Origin: Sulfitobacter noctilucicola
Lineage (GTDB): Bacteria > Pseudomonadota > Alphaproteobacteria > Rhodobacterales > Rhodobacteraceae
Assembly (NCBI RefSeq): GCF_000622385.1
Contig: NZ_JASD01000002.1
Span: 43,428-107,427, forward strand
Direction of reading: 5' to 3'
Length of the DNA stretch: 64,000 nt
A program made the position numbers and the translations under genes. Below are positions 34,671-44,493 of the stretch, in pieces. The notes beneath the pieces are model-generated. The model was not told the DNA's origin. It saw only the letters and a list, made by a program, of their open reading frames with translations, and searched no databases. Each line of letters opens with the position of its first letter. Positions within the stretch are counted from its first letter, which is position 1.

Positions 34671-35468
34671 ATGCCGTCACTCAGCAACACCTTGTTTGAT
34701 CAGGCATTTAATGATCTCAGTCGCCTTCAAACGCGATTGCCCGAAGAGGCTGTCGCCGCTCTCGCTCGCGAGGTGATTACCCGATTGGCCAAGACGGAAC
34801 AGGCCTCAAAACAGGATAGCGAATCTGTGGATGCCATGAGTAACGCGCTGATCGGGCCGGACCCCAAAGCGGCCCCCCGGCTGATCGAACAGCACCTGCA
34901 AAGAGGTGCCCAGATCGAAGAGCTATACCTCGATCTGCTTGGCCCGGCTGCTCGAAAGTTGGGTGAGATGTGGGAAAGCGACGAGATCCACTTTACCACA
35001 GTCACAATTGGCACGGGCCGCATCTATGCGATCATGCGCACGCTCGCGAGCAAGCAAAAGCCCGCTTTTCTACCGGAACAGAAATCGGCAGTTTTTGCCG
35101 CCCTACCCGGAGAAGATCACACGCTAGGCGTAAGAATGGCTGCCGATCTTGCTCGCAAAGCGGGGTGGCAGGTTCAGGTCGAACTGAATCAGGATCACGA
35201 CACGCTCATTGAATCGATCCAGAAAAGCGGTCACTTGCTTATCGGCTTGTCCTGCGGTGGGTTACACACGGTGCCACAACTCGCCCGTCTGGTTTTGGCA
35301 CTCCGCATCAGTGTGCCAAACGCGCGGATTTTGGTAAGCGGCAATCCCGCGGCCATTCAGACAGAAGATATCAAGCTGATGCACGTCGACGCGGCTGTAT
35401 CGGATTTTGACGAGGCGATGGAAGCGCTGGACGCCATGTGGGATACCCTGCTGCCGTCCGAAAAGTAA
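34671..35468 (+). CDS. ppaA: PpaA/AerR, cobalamin-binding antirepressor of photosynthesis genes
   Basis: 265 residues from ATG 34671. The protein has a helical B12-binding-2-like part (LGEMWESDEIHFTTVTIGTG, with the Trp and His pattern) and a B12-binding Rossmann-like domain. There the canonical D-x-H-x-x-G is E-D-H-T-L-G, keeping the axial histidine. PpaA/AerR proteins bind PpsR/CrtJ and relieve repression in response to light and oxygen. Two start regions are possible: GTG 34632 (no good ribosome site) and ATG 34668/34671 directly behind GGAGG. Long and short forms are known for AerR, so both may be used. PpsR sites lie upstream; a hairpin terminator follows. Confidence 0.88.
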   Translation: MPSLSNTLFDQAFNDLSRLQTRLPEEAVAALAREVITRLAKTEQASKQDSESVDAMSNALIGPDPKAAPRLIEQHLQRGAQIEELYLDLLGPAARKLGEMWESDEIHFTTVTIGTGRIYAIMRTLASKQKPAFLPEQKSAVFAALPGEDHTLGVRMAADLARKAGWQVQVELNQDHDTLIESIQKSGHLLIGLSCGGLHTVPQLARLVLALRISVPNARILVSGNPAAIQTEDIKLMHVDAAVSDFDEAMEALDAMWDTLLPSEK

Positions 35469-35499
35469 AAGGCAGCTGCGTTTCTCTCGCAACTGCCTT
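35469..35499. terminator. Hairpin between convergent ppaA and cycA
   Basis: AAGGCAG-c-TGCG pairs with CGCA-a-CTGCCTT across a 7-base loop, right after the ppaA stop and before the converging cytochrome gene. It is nearly symmetrical, so it could end transcription from both sides; the T-run is weak. Confidence 0.55.
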
Positions 35500-35532
35500 C
35501 CGTAATTTAACTTTTGTCAGACGCTGAGAAAC

Positions 35533-35979
35533 TTACTCAGGTGCCGGTCCGACCGACACGATGTAAGACCAGACGTTTTTGGCATCTTCTTCGTCACCCA
35601 GTTTGAATGACATCTTTGAACGCGCTTTTTTGTCGTCGTTGTATTCGCGCAGGAATGCACGTGGATCAGCAACATAGGATACGAAGTTTCCTTCGTCCCA
35701 CTCCAGACCGTTTTCGCCTGCTTCGACAAGTGAATCACCATACTTCTTGGCGAAATCTTCGTCGCTGCCGGCTACACGGGTATAGAGGCCGTAAAGGTTC
35801 GGCCCGTTCCGTCCACCTTTGACGACTACTTCACCTTCGCCATCAACGATCGAATGGCATGCCTTACACTTCTTAAAGACACCTTCGCCCGCTTCCGCGT
35901 CGCCGGTTGCGTGACCATCGGCGAACGCCGGACCAGCAACCAGAGCAAAACCAACTGCGGCAGCTTTCAACGTATTCAT
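35533..35979 (-). CDS. cycA: Cytochrome c2
   Basis: 148 residues, signal peptide (MNTLKAAAVGFALVAGPAFA, cleavage near residue 20), heme motif CKACH and the later axial Met in ARSKMSFKL. Class I c-type cytochrome with the insertions of long cytochrome c2/c550-like proteins of Rhodobacterales. It would carry electrons between the bc1 complex and the reaction centre or oxidase in the periplasm. The start 35979 has GGGAG before it. It is divergent from bchG with PpsR sites between. As the puf operon encodes PufX and no tetraheme PufC, a soluble donor such as this is needed. Confidence 0.88.
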   Translation of the reverse strand: MNTLKAAAVGFALVAGPAFADGHATGDAEAGEGVFKKCKACHSIVDGEGEVVVKGGRNGPNLYGLYTRVAGSDEDFAKKYGDSLVEAGENGLEWDEGNFVSYVADPRAFLREYNDDKKARSKMSFKLGDEEDAKNVWSYIVSVGPAPE

Positions 35980-36095
35980 ATTATTCTCCCGTTTTGTCTT
36001 GATCGACTGCACACGTAGCCCGTCCCGCTGAAAGAAAAAGCCTTAGGACGAAAAACTTGCGCATATGCCATCTTGTCGCACGCCTGTCGGCACTA

Positions 36096-36148
36096 TGTCC
36101 ACTAAACATTACACTTGTCGACTCGCGTACTGTCAGGCTAGGTTTACA
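36096..36148. promoter_or_regulatory. Paired PpsR/CrtJ sites between cycA and bchG
   Basis: TGTCCACTAAACATTACA at 36096-36113 and TGTCAGGCTAGGTTTACA at 36131-36148, both TGT-N12-ACA, 17 bases apart. The second ends 2 bases before the bchG start. They could control both divergent genes. Confidence 0.7.
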
Positions 36149-36150
36149 TT

Positions 36151-37050
36151 ATGAGCACAGCGATTGATATTACACCACGACGGCTGCCCGAGCTTTCGGC
36201 AATGCTGCGCCTCATTAAACCGATAACATGGTTTCCTCCGATGTGGGCATATATGTGCGGCGTCGTTTCATCCGGCATGGCGCTGTCGGGCCAATGGCCC
36301 CTGATCCTGCTTGGGGTTCTTCTGGCCGGACCGATTGTGTGTGGCATGTCGCAGGCCGCGAATGACTGGTGCGACCGGCATGTGGACGCCATCAACGAAC
36401 CCCACCGCCCGATCCCTTCGGGACGTATTCCAGGCCGCTGGGGTCTTTGGATCGCCCTCGCCATGTCTGCTTTGGCTCTTATCGTCGGCACCCAGCTTGG
36501 GTCTTGGGGATTTGGTGCCACGGTCGTGGGTGTCCTCGCCGCGTGGGCCTATTCTGCCGAACCGGTCCGCCTGAAGAAATCCGGCTGGTGGGGGCCGGGG
36601 CTTGTCGGCTTGTGCTACGAGGGATTACCGTGGATTACCGGTGCCGCAGTTCTTGCGGCAGGTGCGCCCGCATGGCAAACCATTGTCATCGCGACCCTCT
36701 ACGCTTTGGGTGCACATGGCATTATGACCTTGAATGACTTCAAGGCGCTGGAGGGCGACAGGAAAACCGGCATCAACTCACTGCCGGTCACACTTGGCCC
36801 CGAACGCGCCGCGCGCGTTGCCTGCTGGGGAATGTCCGTCCCTCAGATCATTGTCATTCTGTTGCTGACCACGTGGGGCCAACCCCTGCACGCATTGGGC
36901 ATTGTCGCTGTCCTCGCACTTCAATTCGCCGCCATGCGTGTGCTGCTGCGCGACCCTAAAGCGAACACGCCATGGTACAACGGTACAGGCGTTGCCCTTT
37001 ATGTCAGTGGCATGATGATCGCTGCTTTTGCCCTAAGGGCATTCGCATGA
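36151..37050 (+). CDS. bchG: Bacteriochlorophyll synthase BchG
   Basis: 299 residues, UbiA-family polyprenyltransferase. It esterifies bacteriochlorophyllide a with geranylgeranyl or phytyl diphosphate in the inner membrane. The prenyl diphosphate/Mg motif N-D-W-C-D-R-H-V-D is near residue 71, the second acidic motif LNDFKALEGD near 197, with about eight to nine membrane helices. Length matches known BchG. ATGA overlap with the next gene. Confidence 0.95.
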   Translation: MSTAIDITPRRLPELSAMLRLIKPITWFPPMWAYMCGVVSSGMALSGQWPLILLGVLLAGPIVCGMSQAANDWCDRHVDAINEPHRPIPSGRIPGRWGLWIALAMSALALIVGTQLGSWGFGATVVGVLAAWAYSAEPVRLKKSGWWGPGLVGLCYEGLPWITGAAVLAAGAPAWQTIVIATLYALGAHGIMTLNDFKALEGDRKTGINSLPVTLGPERAARVACWGMSVPQIIVILLLTTWGQPLHALGIVAVLALQFAAMRVLLRDPKANTPWYNGTGVALYVSGMMIAAFALRAFA

Positions 37051-38315
37051 CCCTGTCGTGGTCACAAATCGCCCGCATGGGTCTTGTTCAAATGGCATTG
37101 GGTGCAATTGTCGTGCTCACGACGTCAACACTCAATCGCCTGATGGTTGTGGAATTCGCGCTGCCCGCTGTCTTGCCGGGTATGCTGGTCGGTTTGCACT
37201 ACGGCATACAACTGTCCAGACCCCGCTGGGGGTTTCTGTCCGATACCGGCGGCAATCGCACCAAATGGATAATCGCAGGAATGTTCATTCTTGGCCTTGG
37301 CGGCTTCCTCGCTGCCTTCGGCGTCACACTTTTTGCTACCAGCTTCTGGGGTGGTCTCCTCCTATCGGTCATAGCCTATACTCTTATCGGTATCGGTGTC
37401 GGTGCCTCGGGCACATCGCTGCTTGCGCTACTCGCTACGGCAACCGCGCCCGAACGCCGTGCAGCCGCCGCTACGATCACCTGGCTGATGATGATCTTTG
37501 GCATCGCACTGACCGCAGGTATCGCGGGCAGCTTTCTCGACCCCTATTCACCCGCCCGCCTGCTGACCATTGTGGCAATCGTCGTGACGCTAGCCTGCCT
37601 GCTTACCGTCATTGCCGTGCGCGGCATCGAAGCGCGGGTCACGGTTAGACGTTCCCCCGATCCTATGCCCTTTATGCAAGGGCTTGCCGAAGTCTGGGCC
37701 GAACGCAAAGCACGTAACTTCACCATCTTCGTCTTTCTCTCGATGAATGCCTATTTCATGCAGGAACTGATACTGGAGCCGTTCGCCGGTCTCGTTTGGG
37801 ACTTCACGCCCGGACAATCGACCTCACTTTCGGGTGCACAGAACGGCGGCGTCTTTCTGGGCATGCTGACTGTCGGCATTGTGGCAACCGGATTCAAACG
37901 TGGTGCCCTGCGCAGTTGGATAATCGCGGGATGCTTGGGGTCGGCCCTTTGTCTCATCGCCATATCTTCCGCAGCCTTCTCCCTGACACCACTGGTTATC
38001 GCCTTGGGCTTTTTCAACGGCATGTTTGCGGTGGCGGCCATCGGCTCGATGATGGCCCTTGCCGCCGAGGGTCGCGGACAGCGCGAAGGCACCCGCATGG
38101 GTCTATGGGGTGCCGCGCAAGCCATCGCTGCCGGTTTTGGCGGTCTGACCGGTGCCGCCGCTGTCGATATCATGCGCAGTTTTCAACCGGATGCGACCGC
38201 CTTTGGCATCGTCTTTGCCGCCGAAGCCGCGCTGTTCATCGCTGCCGCTTTCATGGCCTTGCACATCATGGATACCAAACGCAGCAACACCGCTGCCCTC
38301 GTTCCCGGAGAATAA
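37047..38315 (+). CDS. BCD-family (PucC-like) transporter, Bch2
   Basis: 422 residues, twelve-helix MFS-type protein of the PucC/LhaA/Bch2 family: MLVGLHYGIQLSRPRWGFLSD, typical for the family, plus GVGASGTSLLALLA. Members help assemble light-harvesting complexes, probably by handling bacteriochlorophyll. Lying between bchG and bchP it corresponds to the Rhodobacter orf428/bch2. The start at 37047 is set by the ATGA overlap with bchG. Confidence 0.88.
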   Translation: MTLSWSQIARMGLVQMALGAIVVLTTSTLNRLMVVEFALPAVLPGMLVGLHYGIQLSRPRWGFLSDTGGNRTKWIIAGMFILGLGGFLAAFGVTLFATSFWGGLLLSVIAYTLIGIGVGASGTSLLALLATATAPERRAAAATITWLMMIFGIALTAGIAGSFLDPYSPARLLTIVAIVVTLACLLTVIAVRGIEARVTVRRSPDPMPFMQGLAEVWAERKARNFTIFVFLSMNAYFMQELILEPFAGLVWDFTPGQSTSLSGAQNGGVFLGMLTVGIVATGFKRGALRSWIIAGCLGSALCLIAISSAAFSLTPLVIALGFFNGMFAVAAIGSMMALAAEGRGQREGTRMGLWGAAQAIAAGFGGLTGAAAVDIMRSFQPDATAFGIVFAAEAALFIAAAFMALHIMDTKRSNTAALVPGE

Positions 38316-38317
38316 TT

Positions 38318-39511
38318 ATGTCGGACACAACTTATGACGTTGTTGTTGTTGGTGGCGGCCCGTCGGGTGCAACGGCAGCAGCTGACCTTGCCACGCGCGG
38401 CTATGCTGTAGCGCTTCTGGACCGCGATGGCCGGATCAAACCCTGCGGCGGTGCAGTGCCGCCGCGTATGATCCAGGACTACGATATTCCCGATACGCAG
38501 ATCGTCGCCCGCATCAGAACCGCCCGCATGATCTCCCCCACCGGTCGCCACGTCGATATCCCGATCGAAAATGGATATGTCGGCATGGTCGACCGCGAAA
38601 ACTTTGACGAATATCTGCGCGTCCGTGCCGCCCAAAGCGGAGCCACGCGCCTGACCGGCACCTATACCAAAATAACCCGCGACGCGCAGGGCACCCATGT
38701 GCACTACCGTGACAAGACAAGCGGAGAGACACTTTCGCTCTGCTGTCGCATGGTGATTGGTGCCGATGGTGCCCGTTCAAAGATTGCGGCGGCAGAAGTC
38801 CCCGGTGGCGAGAAGATCCCTTATGTCATCGCCTATCACGAGATCATCGAAGCGCCTGAAGCGACAACCGAAAACTACAATCCCCTGCGCTGCGATGTGA
38901 TCTATGACGGCAGGATCAGTCCGGACTTTTACGGCTGGGTTTTTCCCCACGGCAAATCCGCAAGCGTGGGCATGGGCACCTGCGTTGATGGTGTCGACCT
39001 GAAAAAAGCCACGGCAGATCTGCGCGAAGCCTCGGGCCTTGCGGCGTGCAAAACCATCCGGCGCGAAGGTGCGCCCATTCCACTCAAACCGCTGGACCGC
39101 TGGGACAACGGCAAAGACGTGATCCTGACCGGTGATGCGGCGGGCGTCGTGGCACCGTCCTCCGGCGAAGGGATTTATTACGCAATGGCCTGCGGCACCG
39201 CGGTCGCACTTGCCACAGCCCGCCATCTGCGCACCGGTATGGCAAAGGACCTGAAACTCGCGCGCAAGATGTTCATGGGCGAACACGGTCAGGTCTTCAA
39301 AGTTCTCGGCGCAATGCAGAACGCCTACTACAAATCGGACATGCGCCGCGAACGCTTTGTCTCGCTTTGTCATGACGTCGATGTTCAAACCCTGACGTTC
39401 GAGGCCTATATGAACAAAAGGCTGGTCAAGGCGCGGCCCATGGCGCACCTCAAAATCGGCATCAAGAACCTTGCGCATCTGTCAGGGCTTGTGTCAGAAA
39501 ACCACGTCTGA
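38318..39511 (+). CDS. bchP: Geranylgeranyl reductase BchP
   Basis: 397 residues, FAD-dependent reductase that saturates the geranylgeranyl tail of bacteriochlorophyll to phytyl. N-terminal dinucleotide motif VVVVGGGPSGATAA, then CGGAVPPRM, and the second FAD motif GDAAGVVAPSSGEGIYYAM. The start ATG 38318 has GGAG 7 bases upstream; the reading frame is open far upstream, inside the previous gene, but only by chance. Fourth step of bchG-bch2-bchP-idi. Confidence 0.95.
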   Translation: MSDTTYDVVVVGGGPSGATAAADLATRGYAVALLDRDGRIKPCGGAVPPRMIQDYDIPDTQIVARIRTARMISPTGRHVDIPIENGYVGMVDRENFDEYLRVRAAQSGATRLTGTYTKITRDAQGTHVHYRDKTSGETLSLCCRMVIGADGARSKIAAAEVPGGEKIPYVIAYHEIIEAPEATTENYNPLRCDVIYDGRISPDFYGWVFPHGKSASVGMGTCVDGVDLKKATADLREASGLAACKTIRREGAPIPLKPLDRWDNGKDVILTGDAAGVVAPSSGEGIYYAMACGTAVALATARHLRTGMAKDLKLARKMFMGEHGQVFKVLGAMQNAYYKSDMRRERFVSLCHDVDVQTLTFEAYMNKRLVKARPMAHLKIGIKNLAHLSGLVSENHV

Positions 39512-39520
39512 GGAACGGCA

Positions 39521-40063
39521 ATGGACGGCGGGATGATCCCCACTGACATCATGATCCCTGCATGGGTCGACGGCGCGCTGACGCCTGTTGAAAAGCTTGC
39601 CGCACACCAGCGGGGGCTGCGGCATCTGGCCGTGTCGGTTTTCGTGATCCGCGACGGCATGATCCTGATCCAGCAACGTGCCCTTGGCAAATATCACACG
39701 CCGGGGCTGTGGGCGAATACCTGCTGCACCCATCCCGCCTGGGGCGAAGACCCACTTGCCTGTGCAGACCGGCGCCTGAACGAAGAGCTTGGGATCACCG
39801 GTCTTGCATTATCCCACCGCGGGCAAGTCGAATACCGCGCCGATGTCGGCAACGGTCTAACCGAACACGAGGTGGTCGAAGTCTACCTTGCCGACGCGCC
39901 ATCAGACATGCCGCTGGTGCCGAACCCGGATGAAGTTATGGATACGCGTTGGATCGCGCCGGATGCCCTCGCTGCCGAGATTGCAGCCCACCCCGATGTC
40001 TTTACGCCATGGCTGCGCATCTATCTGGCACAACACGCGGATATGATCCTCGGATCACAATGA
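39521..40063 (+). CDS. idi: Isopentenyl-diphosphate delta-isomerase, type I
   Basis: 180 residues, Nudix-fold IPP isomerase: active Cys in NTCCTHP, metal/Nudix region RRLNEELGI, and acidic pair in LTEHEVVEVY. It interconverts IPP and DMAPP for carotenoid and phytol synthesis. It follows bchP by 9 bases, as in Rhodobacter clusters, and converges with dxs. Confidence 0.93.
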   Translation: MDGGMIPTDIMIPAWVDGALTPVEKLAAHQRGLRHLAVSVFVIRDGMILIQQRALGKYHTPGLWANTCCTHPAWGEDPLACADRRLNEELGITGLALSHRGQVEYRADVGNGLTEHEVVEVYLADAPSDMPLVPNPDEVMDTRWIAPDALAAEIAAHPDVFTPWLRIYLAQHADMILGSQ

Positions 40064-40070
40064 TCCCCCT

Positions 40071-41984
40071 TCAGATCACGCGGCCTGATACCTTTGCACG
40101 GCCCATCGCCTGCAAAGCCGTTGCCGCTATATCTGTCGCAGTCAGACCGGCATCCGCGTACATCGCATCGGGCGCTGCCTGATCGATAAAGCGGTCCGGC
40201 AGGGTCATCGTGCGAATGGCAAGCGTGCCGTCCAGCAATCCTTCCTGCGCCAGATCATGCAGCACCATCGCGCCAAATCCGCCGCGTGCGCCCTGCTCCA
40301 CCGTGATTAACGCGCGGTGGTTGCGGGCCAGCTTGTGCAAAAGATCGCGGTCCAGCGGCTTGGCAAAGCGCGCGTCGGCCAGGGTAACTGTAAGGCCCTC
40401 ACCTTCAAGAACCTTCACTGCTTTATGGCTCTCTCCCAGATGGGCACCGAACGACAGGATCGCCACATCGGCCCCCAGCTGCAATACCCGACCTTTGCCA
40501 ATCTCAAGGACCTCTCCCACCTGCGGCAGTGGAACCCCCTCGCCTTCGCCGCGCGGATAGCGAAAGGCAATCGGACCGCTATCGTGAGCAGCAGCAGTGG
40601 CGACCATATGCACTAACTCCGCTTCATCCGCTGCCGCCATCACCGTCATATTCGGCAGCGGTGACAAATACCCGATGTCAAAGGCACCCGCATGGGTTGC
40701 CCCGTCGGCACCGACAAGACCCGCGCGGTCAATCGCAAAGCGCACAGGCAGGTTTTGCAAGGCAACGTCATGTACAATCTGGTCGTAGCCGCGTTGTAGA
40801 AACGTAGAGTAGATCGCACAGAAAGGCTTCAGACCCGAAGCTGCCATACCTGCGGCAAAGGTGACGCCGTGCTGCTCGGCGATACCGACATCAAACATCC
40901 GTTTGGGGTGCGCCTTGGCAAAGATATCCATCCCCGTACCACCCGGCATCGCTGCTGTTATGCCCACAATTTTCGGATCATCCTCAGCCATCCGGCTCAG
41001 CGCATCGCCGAACACTTTTGTATAACTCGGGGCGTTTGGCCGCTTCTTGGCCTGCGTGCCAGTTGCGACTTCAAACTTGCCAACGCCGTGATACTTGTCT
41101 GCCGATTGCTCTGCCGGGGCATATCCCTTGCCCTTGACCGTGCAGCAATGGATCAGGACCGGCCCCGTCGCCCGCGCACGCGATGCACGCAGAACGGTCA
41201 TCAATTGCTCCATGTCATGCCCGTTGATCGGACCAACATATTGAAAGCCTAGTTCCTCAAAAAGCGTGCTTTGTGCACCAACCGCACCTGTCACCATCTG
41301 GCGCGCCCGTCTTGCATGATCGCGCAGCGGGCCGGGCAATGCCGCCTCGAACCCTTCGGCAACCTGCTGCAGGCCGCCAAAGGGCGAGCCGTAAAGGCCG
41401 CTGAGGTATTTCGACATGGCCCCGACCGGCGGCGCGATGCTCATTTCATTGTCATTCAGGATCACGAACATCCGCCGCCCCTCGGCTCCTGCGTTGTTCA
41501 TCGCTTCATAGGCCATGCCAGCGCTGATGGAGCCGTCACCGATCACGGCAATCGCATCACCTGTCGGCTGCGCCATATCACGCCCCACGGTGAATCCCAG
41601 CGCGGCAGATATCGATGTAGAGCTGTGCGCGGCACCGAACGGGTCATATTCAGACTCGCTGCGTTTGGTGAAACCGGAAAGCCCACCTTCCTGCCGCAGC
41701 GTGTGCATCCGGTCGCGGCGCCCCGTCAGCACCTTATGCGGGTAACACTGGTGGCCGACGTCCCAGACCAGCTTGTCACGAGGCGTGTCAAACACCGCAT
41801 GCAGCGCAACCGTCAGTTCAACCACGCCAAGTGAAGATCCCAGATGGCCGCCAGTCTGCGCCACTGCGCCAATCACCTCGTGACGCAATTCATCCGCAAG
41901 GCTGCGCAGCTCGCTAATCGACAGGCCCTTAAGGTCACTCGGATCACGAATGCGGTCGAGCAAAGGGGTAGCGGAATGTGACAT
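40071..41984 (-). CDS. dxs: 1-Deoxy-D-xylulose-5-phosphate synthase
   Basis: 637 residues, thiamine-diphosphate enzyme of the MEP pathway (pyruvate plus glyceraldehyde 3-phosphate to DXP). TPP motif [18 protein letters not shown], His in [12 protein letters not shown] and the pyrimidine domain [13 protein letters not shown]. The start ATG 41984 has AAGGAG 8 bases before. It lies after pufX, like the classical orf641 of Rhodobacter capsulatus, so the puf transcript may reach it past the hairpins upstream. A second housekeeping copy is likely elsewhere. Confidence 0.94.
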   Translation of the reverse strand: MSHSATPLLDRIRDPSDLKGLSISELRSLADELRHEVIGAVAQTGGHLGSSLGVVELTVALHAVFDTPRDKLVWDVGHQCYPHKVLTGRRDRMHTLRQEGGLSGFTKRSESEYDPFGAAHSSTSISAALGFTVGRDMAQPTGDAIAVIGDGSISAGMAYEAMNNAGAEGRRMFVILNDNEMSIAPPVGAMSKYLSGLYGSPFGGLQQVAEGFEAALPGPLRDHARRARQMVTGAVGAQSTLFEELGFQYVGPINGHDMEQLMTVLRASRARATGPVLIHCCTVKGKGYAPAEQSADKYHGVGKFEVATGTQAKKRPNAPSYTKVFGDALSRMAEDDPKIVGITAAMPGGTGMDIFAKAHPKRMFDVGIAEQHGVTFAAGMAASGLKPFCAIYSTFLQRGYDQIVHDVALQNLPVRFAIDRAGLVGADGATHAGAFDIGYLSPLPNMTVMAAADEAELVHMVATAAAHDSGPIAFRYPRGEGEGVPLPQVGEVLEIGKGRVLQLGADVAILSFGAHLGESHKAVKVLEGEGLTVTLADARFAKPLDRDLLHKLARNHRALITVEQGARGGFGAMVLHDLAQEGLLDGTLAIRTMTLPDRFIDQAAPDAMYADAGLTATDIAATALQAMGRAKVSGRVI

Positions 41985-42014
41985 GTGCAGGCTCCTTTTG
42001 AATGCAAGGTGCCC

Positions 42015-42109
42015 GTTGGCCCGGGATTGAGGGAGACAGCATCGGGTACGACGTTGTCTCCCCCGGTTCCCGTAGCCAACAGGACATGTCGAGAAAGCCT
42101 CTTCTCGAC
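42015..42109 (-). terminator. Hairpins behind pufX
   Basis: Two strong structures between pufX and dxs. The first (42015-42080) has outer GTTGGC/GCCAAC and inner GGGAGACA/TGTCTCCC stems; the second (42088-42109) is a perfect 8-bp GTCGAGAA/TTCTCGAC stem with a 6-base loop. No T-run follows. They probably end or attenuate the puf transcript and protect its 3' end. Confidence 0.6.
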
Positions 42110-42182
42110 GGTATCCGATAGGGTCAAGGGACATGACCAGATCGGAACGGGTGGGCAAGGCCGCGCACGGCCCTGCCAATTC

Positions 42183-42419
42183 TCAGGCCTGCTGGTCAGT
42201 TCCGACCGTCAGGTTGTAGGAATAGGGCGTAGGATCGTCGGCTTCCTTTGATTCCTCTGGTAGCAGCAATCCGACCGCATAAATCACCCAGATAAAGAAC
42301 CCGACCACGAAGCAGAAAAGCGCAGCATATCCCGCCCCTTTCAGCATCAGCGCAAGGACATCAGCCCGAAGCCGGAAGGTGCTGTCGCCGGTGCGGAGAT
42401 AGTCGTTGTTGTCCGTCAT
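42183..42419 (-). CDS. pufX: Reaction centre-LH1 core protein PufX
   Basis: 78 residues, one membrane helix (LMLKGAGYAALFCFVVGFFI, residues about 24-50) with a charged N-terminus. The KGAG-Y/W-A segment and the following V-G-L/R-L-L-P match PufX, which opens the LH1 ring for quinone exchange and helps dimer formation. It lies directly behind pufM in the pufX position, and no pufC tetraheme cytochrome gene follows. The start 42419 has AGGAG 8-9 bases before. PufX is poorly conserved, so part of the call rests on position. Confidence 0.85.
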   Translation of the reverse strand: MTDNNDYLRTGDSTFRLRADVLALMLKGAGYAALFCFVVGFFIWVIYAVGLLLPEESKEADDPTPYSYNLTVGTDQQA

Positions 42420-42432
42420 AGTCTCTCTCCTA

Positions 42433-43359
42433 TCAATCAAGCGGCGCGTAGCCGTGCTCTTGTGCCCAGACAAACCAGTTGTCCACGACCGTGCCGGTCA
42501 GCAAAATTCCGATGCCGCCTGTAAGCGTTGTCAGAACCGCAAACCACCAAGCCCAGCGGTGAATGCCTTCCATCGTGGCGTTGAACCCCATGGTCCATCT
42601 CCAGAACAGGGCCGCACGCTCGGATGCTGTGCCGCGGTCCACGATCTGTTCGATCTCACGCTCACCGCCATAACGGCTGACCGCGAGGATCGTCGCGCCA
42701 TGCATCGCAAACAGCAGTGCAGAGCCATAAAGGAATACAATGCTCAACGCGTGGAACGGGTTGTAGAACAGGTTGCCGTAGGTCAACGAGAACAGGTTGG
42801 TCCAGTCAAGGTGCGGGAAAATCCCGTAGGGCACCGCATGTGACCAGCTGCCCATGAGGATCGGACGGAACAGGCCCAGTACAAGGAACAACCAGATGGC
42901 AGAGGCAAAGGCCCAAGCAACATGTTTGCCCATCCCCAACTCTTCGGCACGCAGGTAGGTGCGGATCCACCAGCTGATGACCGACACCAACAAGAAGAAC
43001 GAGGCAATCAGGAACCACCCGCCTTCCATCAGCGGCGGAATGCCAAGCCCGTATTCTTCGGCGGGTGGCTCCAGCGCCAGCCAGAAAAGTTCGCGCATGA
43101 ACAGGGCGGGCGAATAATCTACCTGCCACCAGAAGTTCATGCCGACGATAAAGAACCACAAGAACCCCGTTGCCAGCGACACCACACCAAAGGTGCCCAG
43201 ATAGATCGGGCCCAGTTGTGCGTTGCCGAACAATCCCGCCAGCGAAGAAAAGCTGGCGTTCTTGGTGCGCTCCCGGTTCAGCAGCCCGTGCGGGTCTACC
43301 CCCATTTCGGGCGGTCCCTGCACCTGGACCTGTGTGAAGATGTTCTGATATTCAGCCAT
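42433..43359 (-). CDS. pufM: Photosynthetic reaction centre M subunit
   Basis: 308 residues, five membrane helices. His ligands are recognisable in the [11 protein letters not shown] region (bacteriochlorophyll) and in [12 protein letters not shown] with a later HRWAWWFA (non-heme iron). With PufL it binds the special pair, pheophytins, quinones and iron. Normal length. GGAGGG precedes the ATG. It lies 14 bases after pufL. Confidence 0.97.
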   Translation of the reverse strand: MAEYQNIFTQVQVQGPPEMGVDPHGLLNRERTKNASFSSLAGLFGNAQLGPIYLGTFGVVSLATGFLWFFIVGMNFWWQVDYSPALFMRELFWLALEPPAEEYGLGIPPLMEGGWFLIASFFLLVSVISWWIRTYLRAEELGMGKHVAWAFASAIWLFLVLGLFRPILMGSWSHAVPYGIFPHLDWTNLFSLTYGNLFYNPFHALSIVFLYGSALLFAMHGATILAVSRYGGEREIEQIVDRGTASERAALFWRWTMGFNATMEGIHRWAWWFAVLTTLTGGIGILLTGTVVDNWFVWAQEHGYAPLD

Positions 43360-43373
43360 TTTTCATACCCTCC

Positions 43374-44207
43374 TTACAGGTCAGCCCACCAGGGCAAATC
43401 AGCGTACCAATCCCACCAAGCAGACCACTGGTCGAACCAGATCGTGCCCGAGATCACGATACAGATCGCGCTCCATAGCCCCGCGTTCAGCGCCAAGAGC
43501 AATCCGAGGCGATGGATGCCGAGCGGCCCGATTGAATAGCCGATAAGATCGCGGAAATAGGTGTCTTCGTGATCAGGTGTGACGATGTTGTTTTGTTTGC
43601 CACCTGTGTTGACCGCTGACAGAACAAGCGAACCGTGCAGCGCAAGCGCCAGACAGGTCGTGAAGAAGAAAGTGATCGCGACCATATGCGCAGGATTGTA
43701 ATGGAAGTTGCCGTAGGCATATCCGACGTTGTTCACCCAATCGAGGTGGCTGAAAATCCCGTAAGGGAATCCATGACCCCAGGCCCCCATCAACAAGGGG
43801 CGGATAATTACCAGCGTGACATAGGCCAGAATGGCCACGCCAAAGGCGACGGGCACATGAAACCCCATGCCAAGTTTGCGACAAATCTCGACCTCGCGCA
43901 GTGCCCAGCTGACAAAGGCCAGCGTCGCACACATGGTGATGATTTGCCACAAACCGCCTTCGGCCAGTGGTGCCATCCCCAGCCCCACCTCAAGCGAAGG
44001 GGGATTGATCGATATCAGCCATGGGTTCCAGGTATCCCCAAGGGCCGCGCCGTAGAAAATCAGTATCGTGCCGAGTGCGGCGAAAAAGAACGTCGTGACG
44101 CCAAAAAAGCCGACGTAAAAAGGCCCCACCCAGAAGTCGAACAGATCTCCGCCAACCAGCGTCCCGCCCCGGACCCGGTATTTTCTTTCGAAGCTGAGCT
44201 GTGCCAT
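43374..44207 (-). CDS. pufL: Photosynthetic reaction centre L subunit
   Basis: 277 residues, five membrane helices. Key His residues in [24 protein letters not shown] and [13 protein letters not shown]-terminal [20 protein letters not shown] is characteristic. A few residues shorter than the Rhodobacter protein. GGAG lies 7 bases before the ATG; the pufA-pufL hairpin lies just upstream. Confidence 0.97.
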   Translation of the reverse strand: MAQLSFERKYRVRGGTLVGGDLFDFWVGPFYVGFFGVTTFFFAALGTILIFYGAALGDTWNPWLISINPPSLEVGLGMAPLAEGGLWQIITMCATLAFVSWALREVEICRKLGMGFHVPVAFGVAILAYVTLVIIRPLLMGAWGHGFPYGIFSHLDWVNNVGYAYGNFHYNPAHMVAITFFFTTCLALALHGSLVLSAVNTGGKQNNIVTPDHEDTYFRDLIGYSIGPLGIHRLGLLLALNAGLWSAICIVISGTIWFDQWSAWWDWYADLPWWADL

Positions 44208-44263
44208 CTTCTTTCTCCTTTTGCGCTACGCAAACGCAGCACGTGAATGTGTTGGTTTGCGGC

Positions 44264-44286
44264 GGGCAACGGCGGTACCGTTGCCC
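44264..44286 (-). other. pufA-pufL intercistronic hairpin
   Basis: A perfect 9-bp stem, GGGCAACGG / CCGTTGCCC, with a 5-base loop, between pufA and pufL. The same place in Rhodobacter holds hairpins that stabilise the pufBA segment, giving more LH1 than reaction centre protein. Confidence 0.7.
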
Positions 44287-44311
44287 ACTGCTTTGTCGTA
44301 AAGCCGATCGC

Positions 44312-44476
44312 TTACTCTGCTGCTTCCGTGCCAAAGGCGCGGTTGAACCAATTCGTCTCTGGGTTCGAGAGCAGGACGAGGTGAATCATCGCTGCAAGCA
44401 GAAACAGGAAAACGCCCTGCGCCACGAAAACGCGACGTGGGTCGAAGATCAGCCAGATTTTGTAAAACTGTGCCAT
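44312..44476 (-). CDS. pufA: Light-harvesting LH1 alpha chain
   Basis: 54 residues, single membrane helix. Starts [20 protein letters not shown], almost identical to known LH1 alpha chains, with the bacteriochlorophyll-ligating His in [10 protein letters not shown]. It is preceded by pufB by 17 bases. Too short for many gene finders. Confidence 0.97.
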   Translation of the reverse strand: MAQFYKIWLIFDPRRVFVAQGVFLFLLAAMIHLVLLSNPETNWFNRAFGTEAAE

Positions 44477-44493
44477 TTTTCAGATCTCCTCGT

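Noticed and set aside
37796..38317. 5' extension of the bchP frame inside the Bch2 gene
   Set aside because: Arg/His/Cys-rich sequence antagonistic to the family; bchP has a good ATG and ribosome site at 38318.
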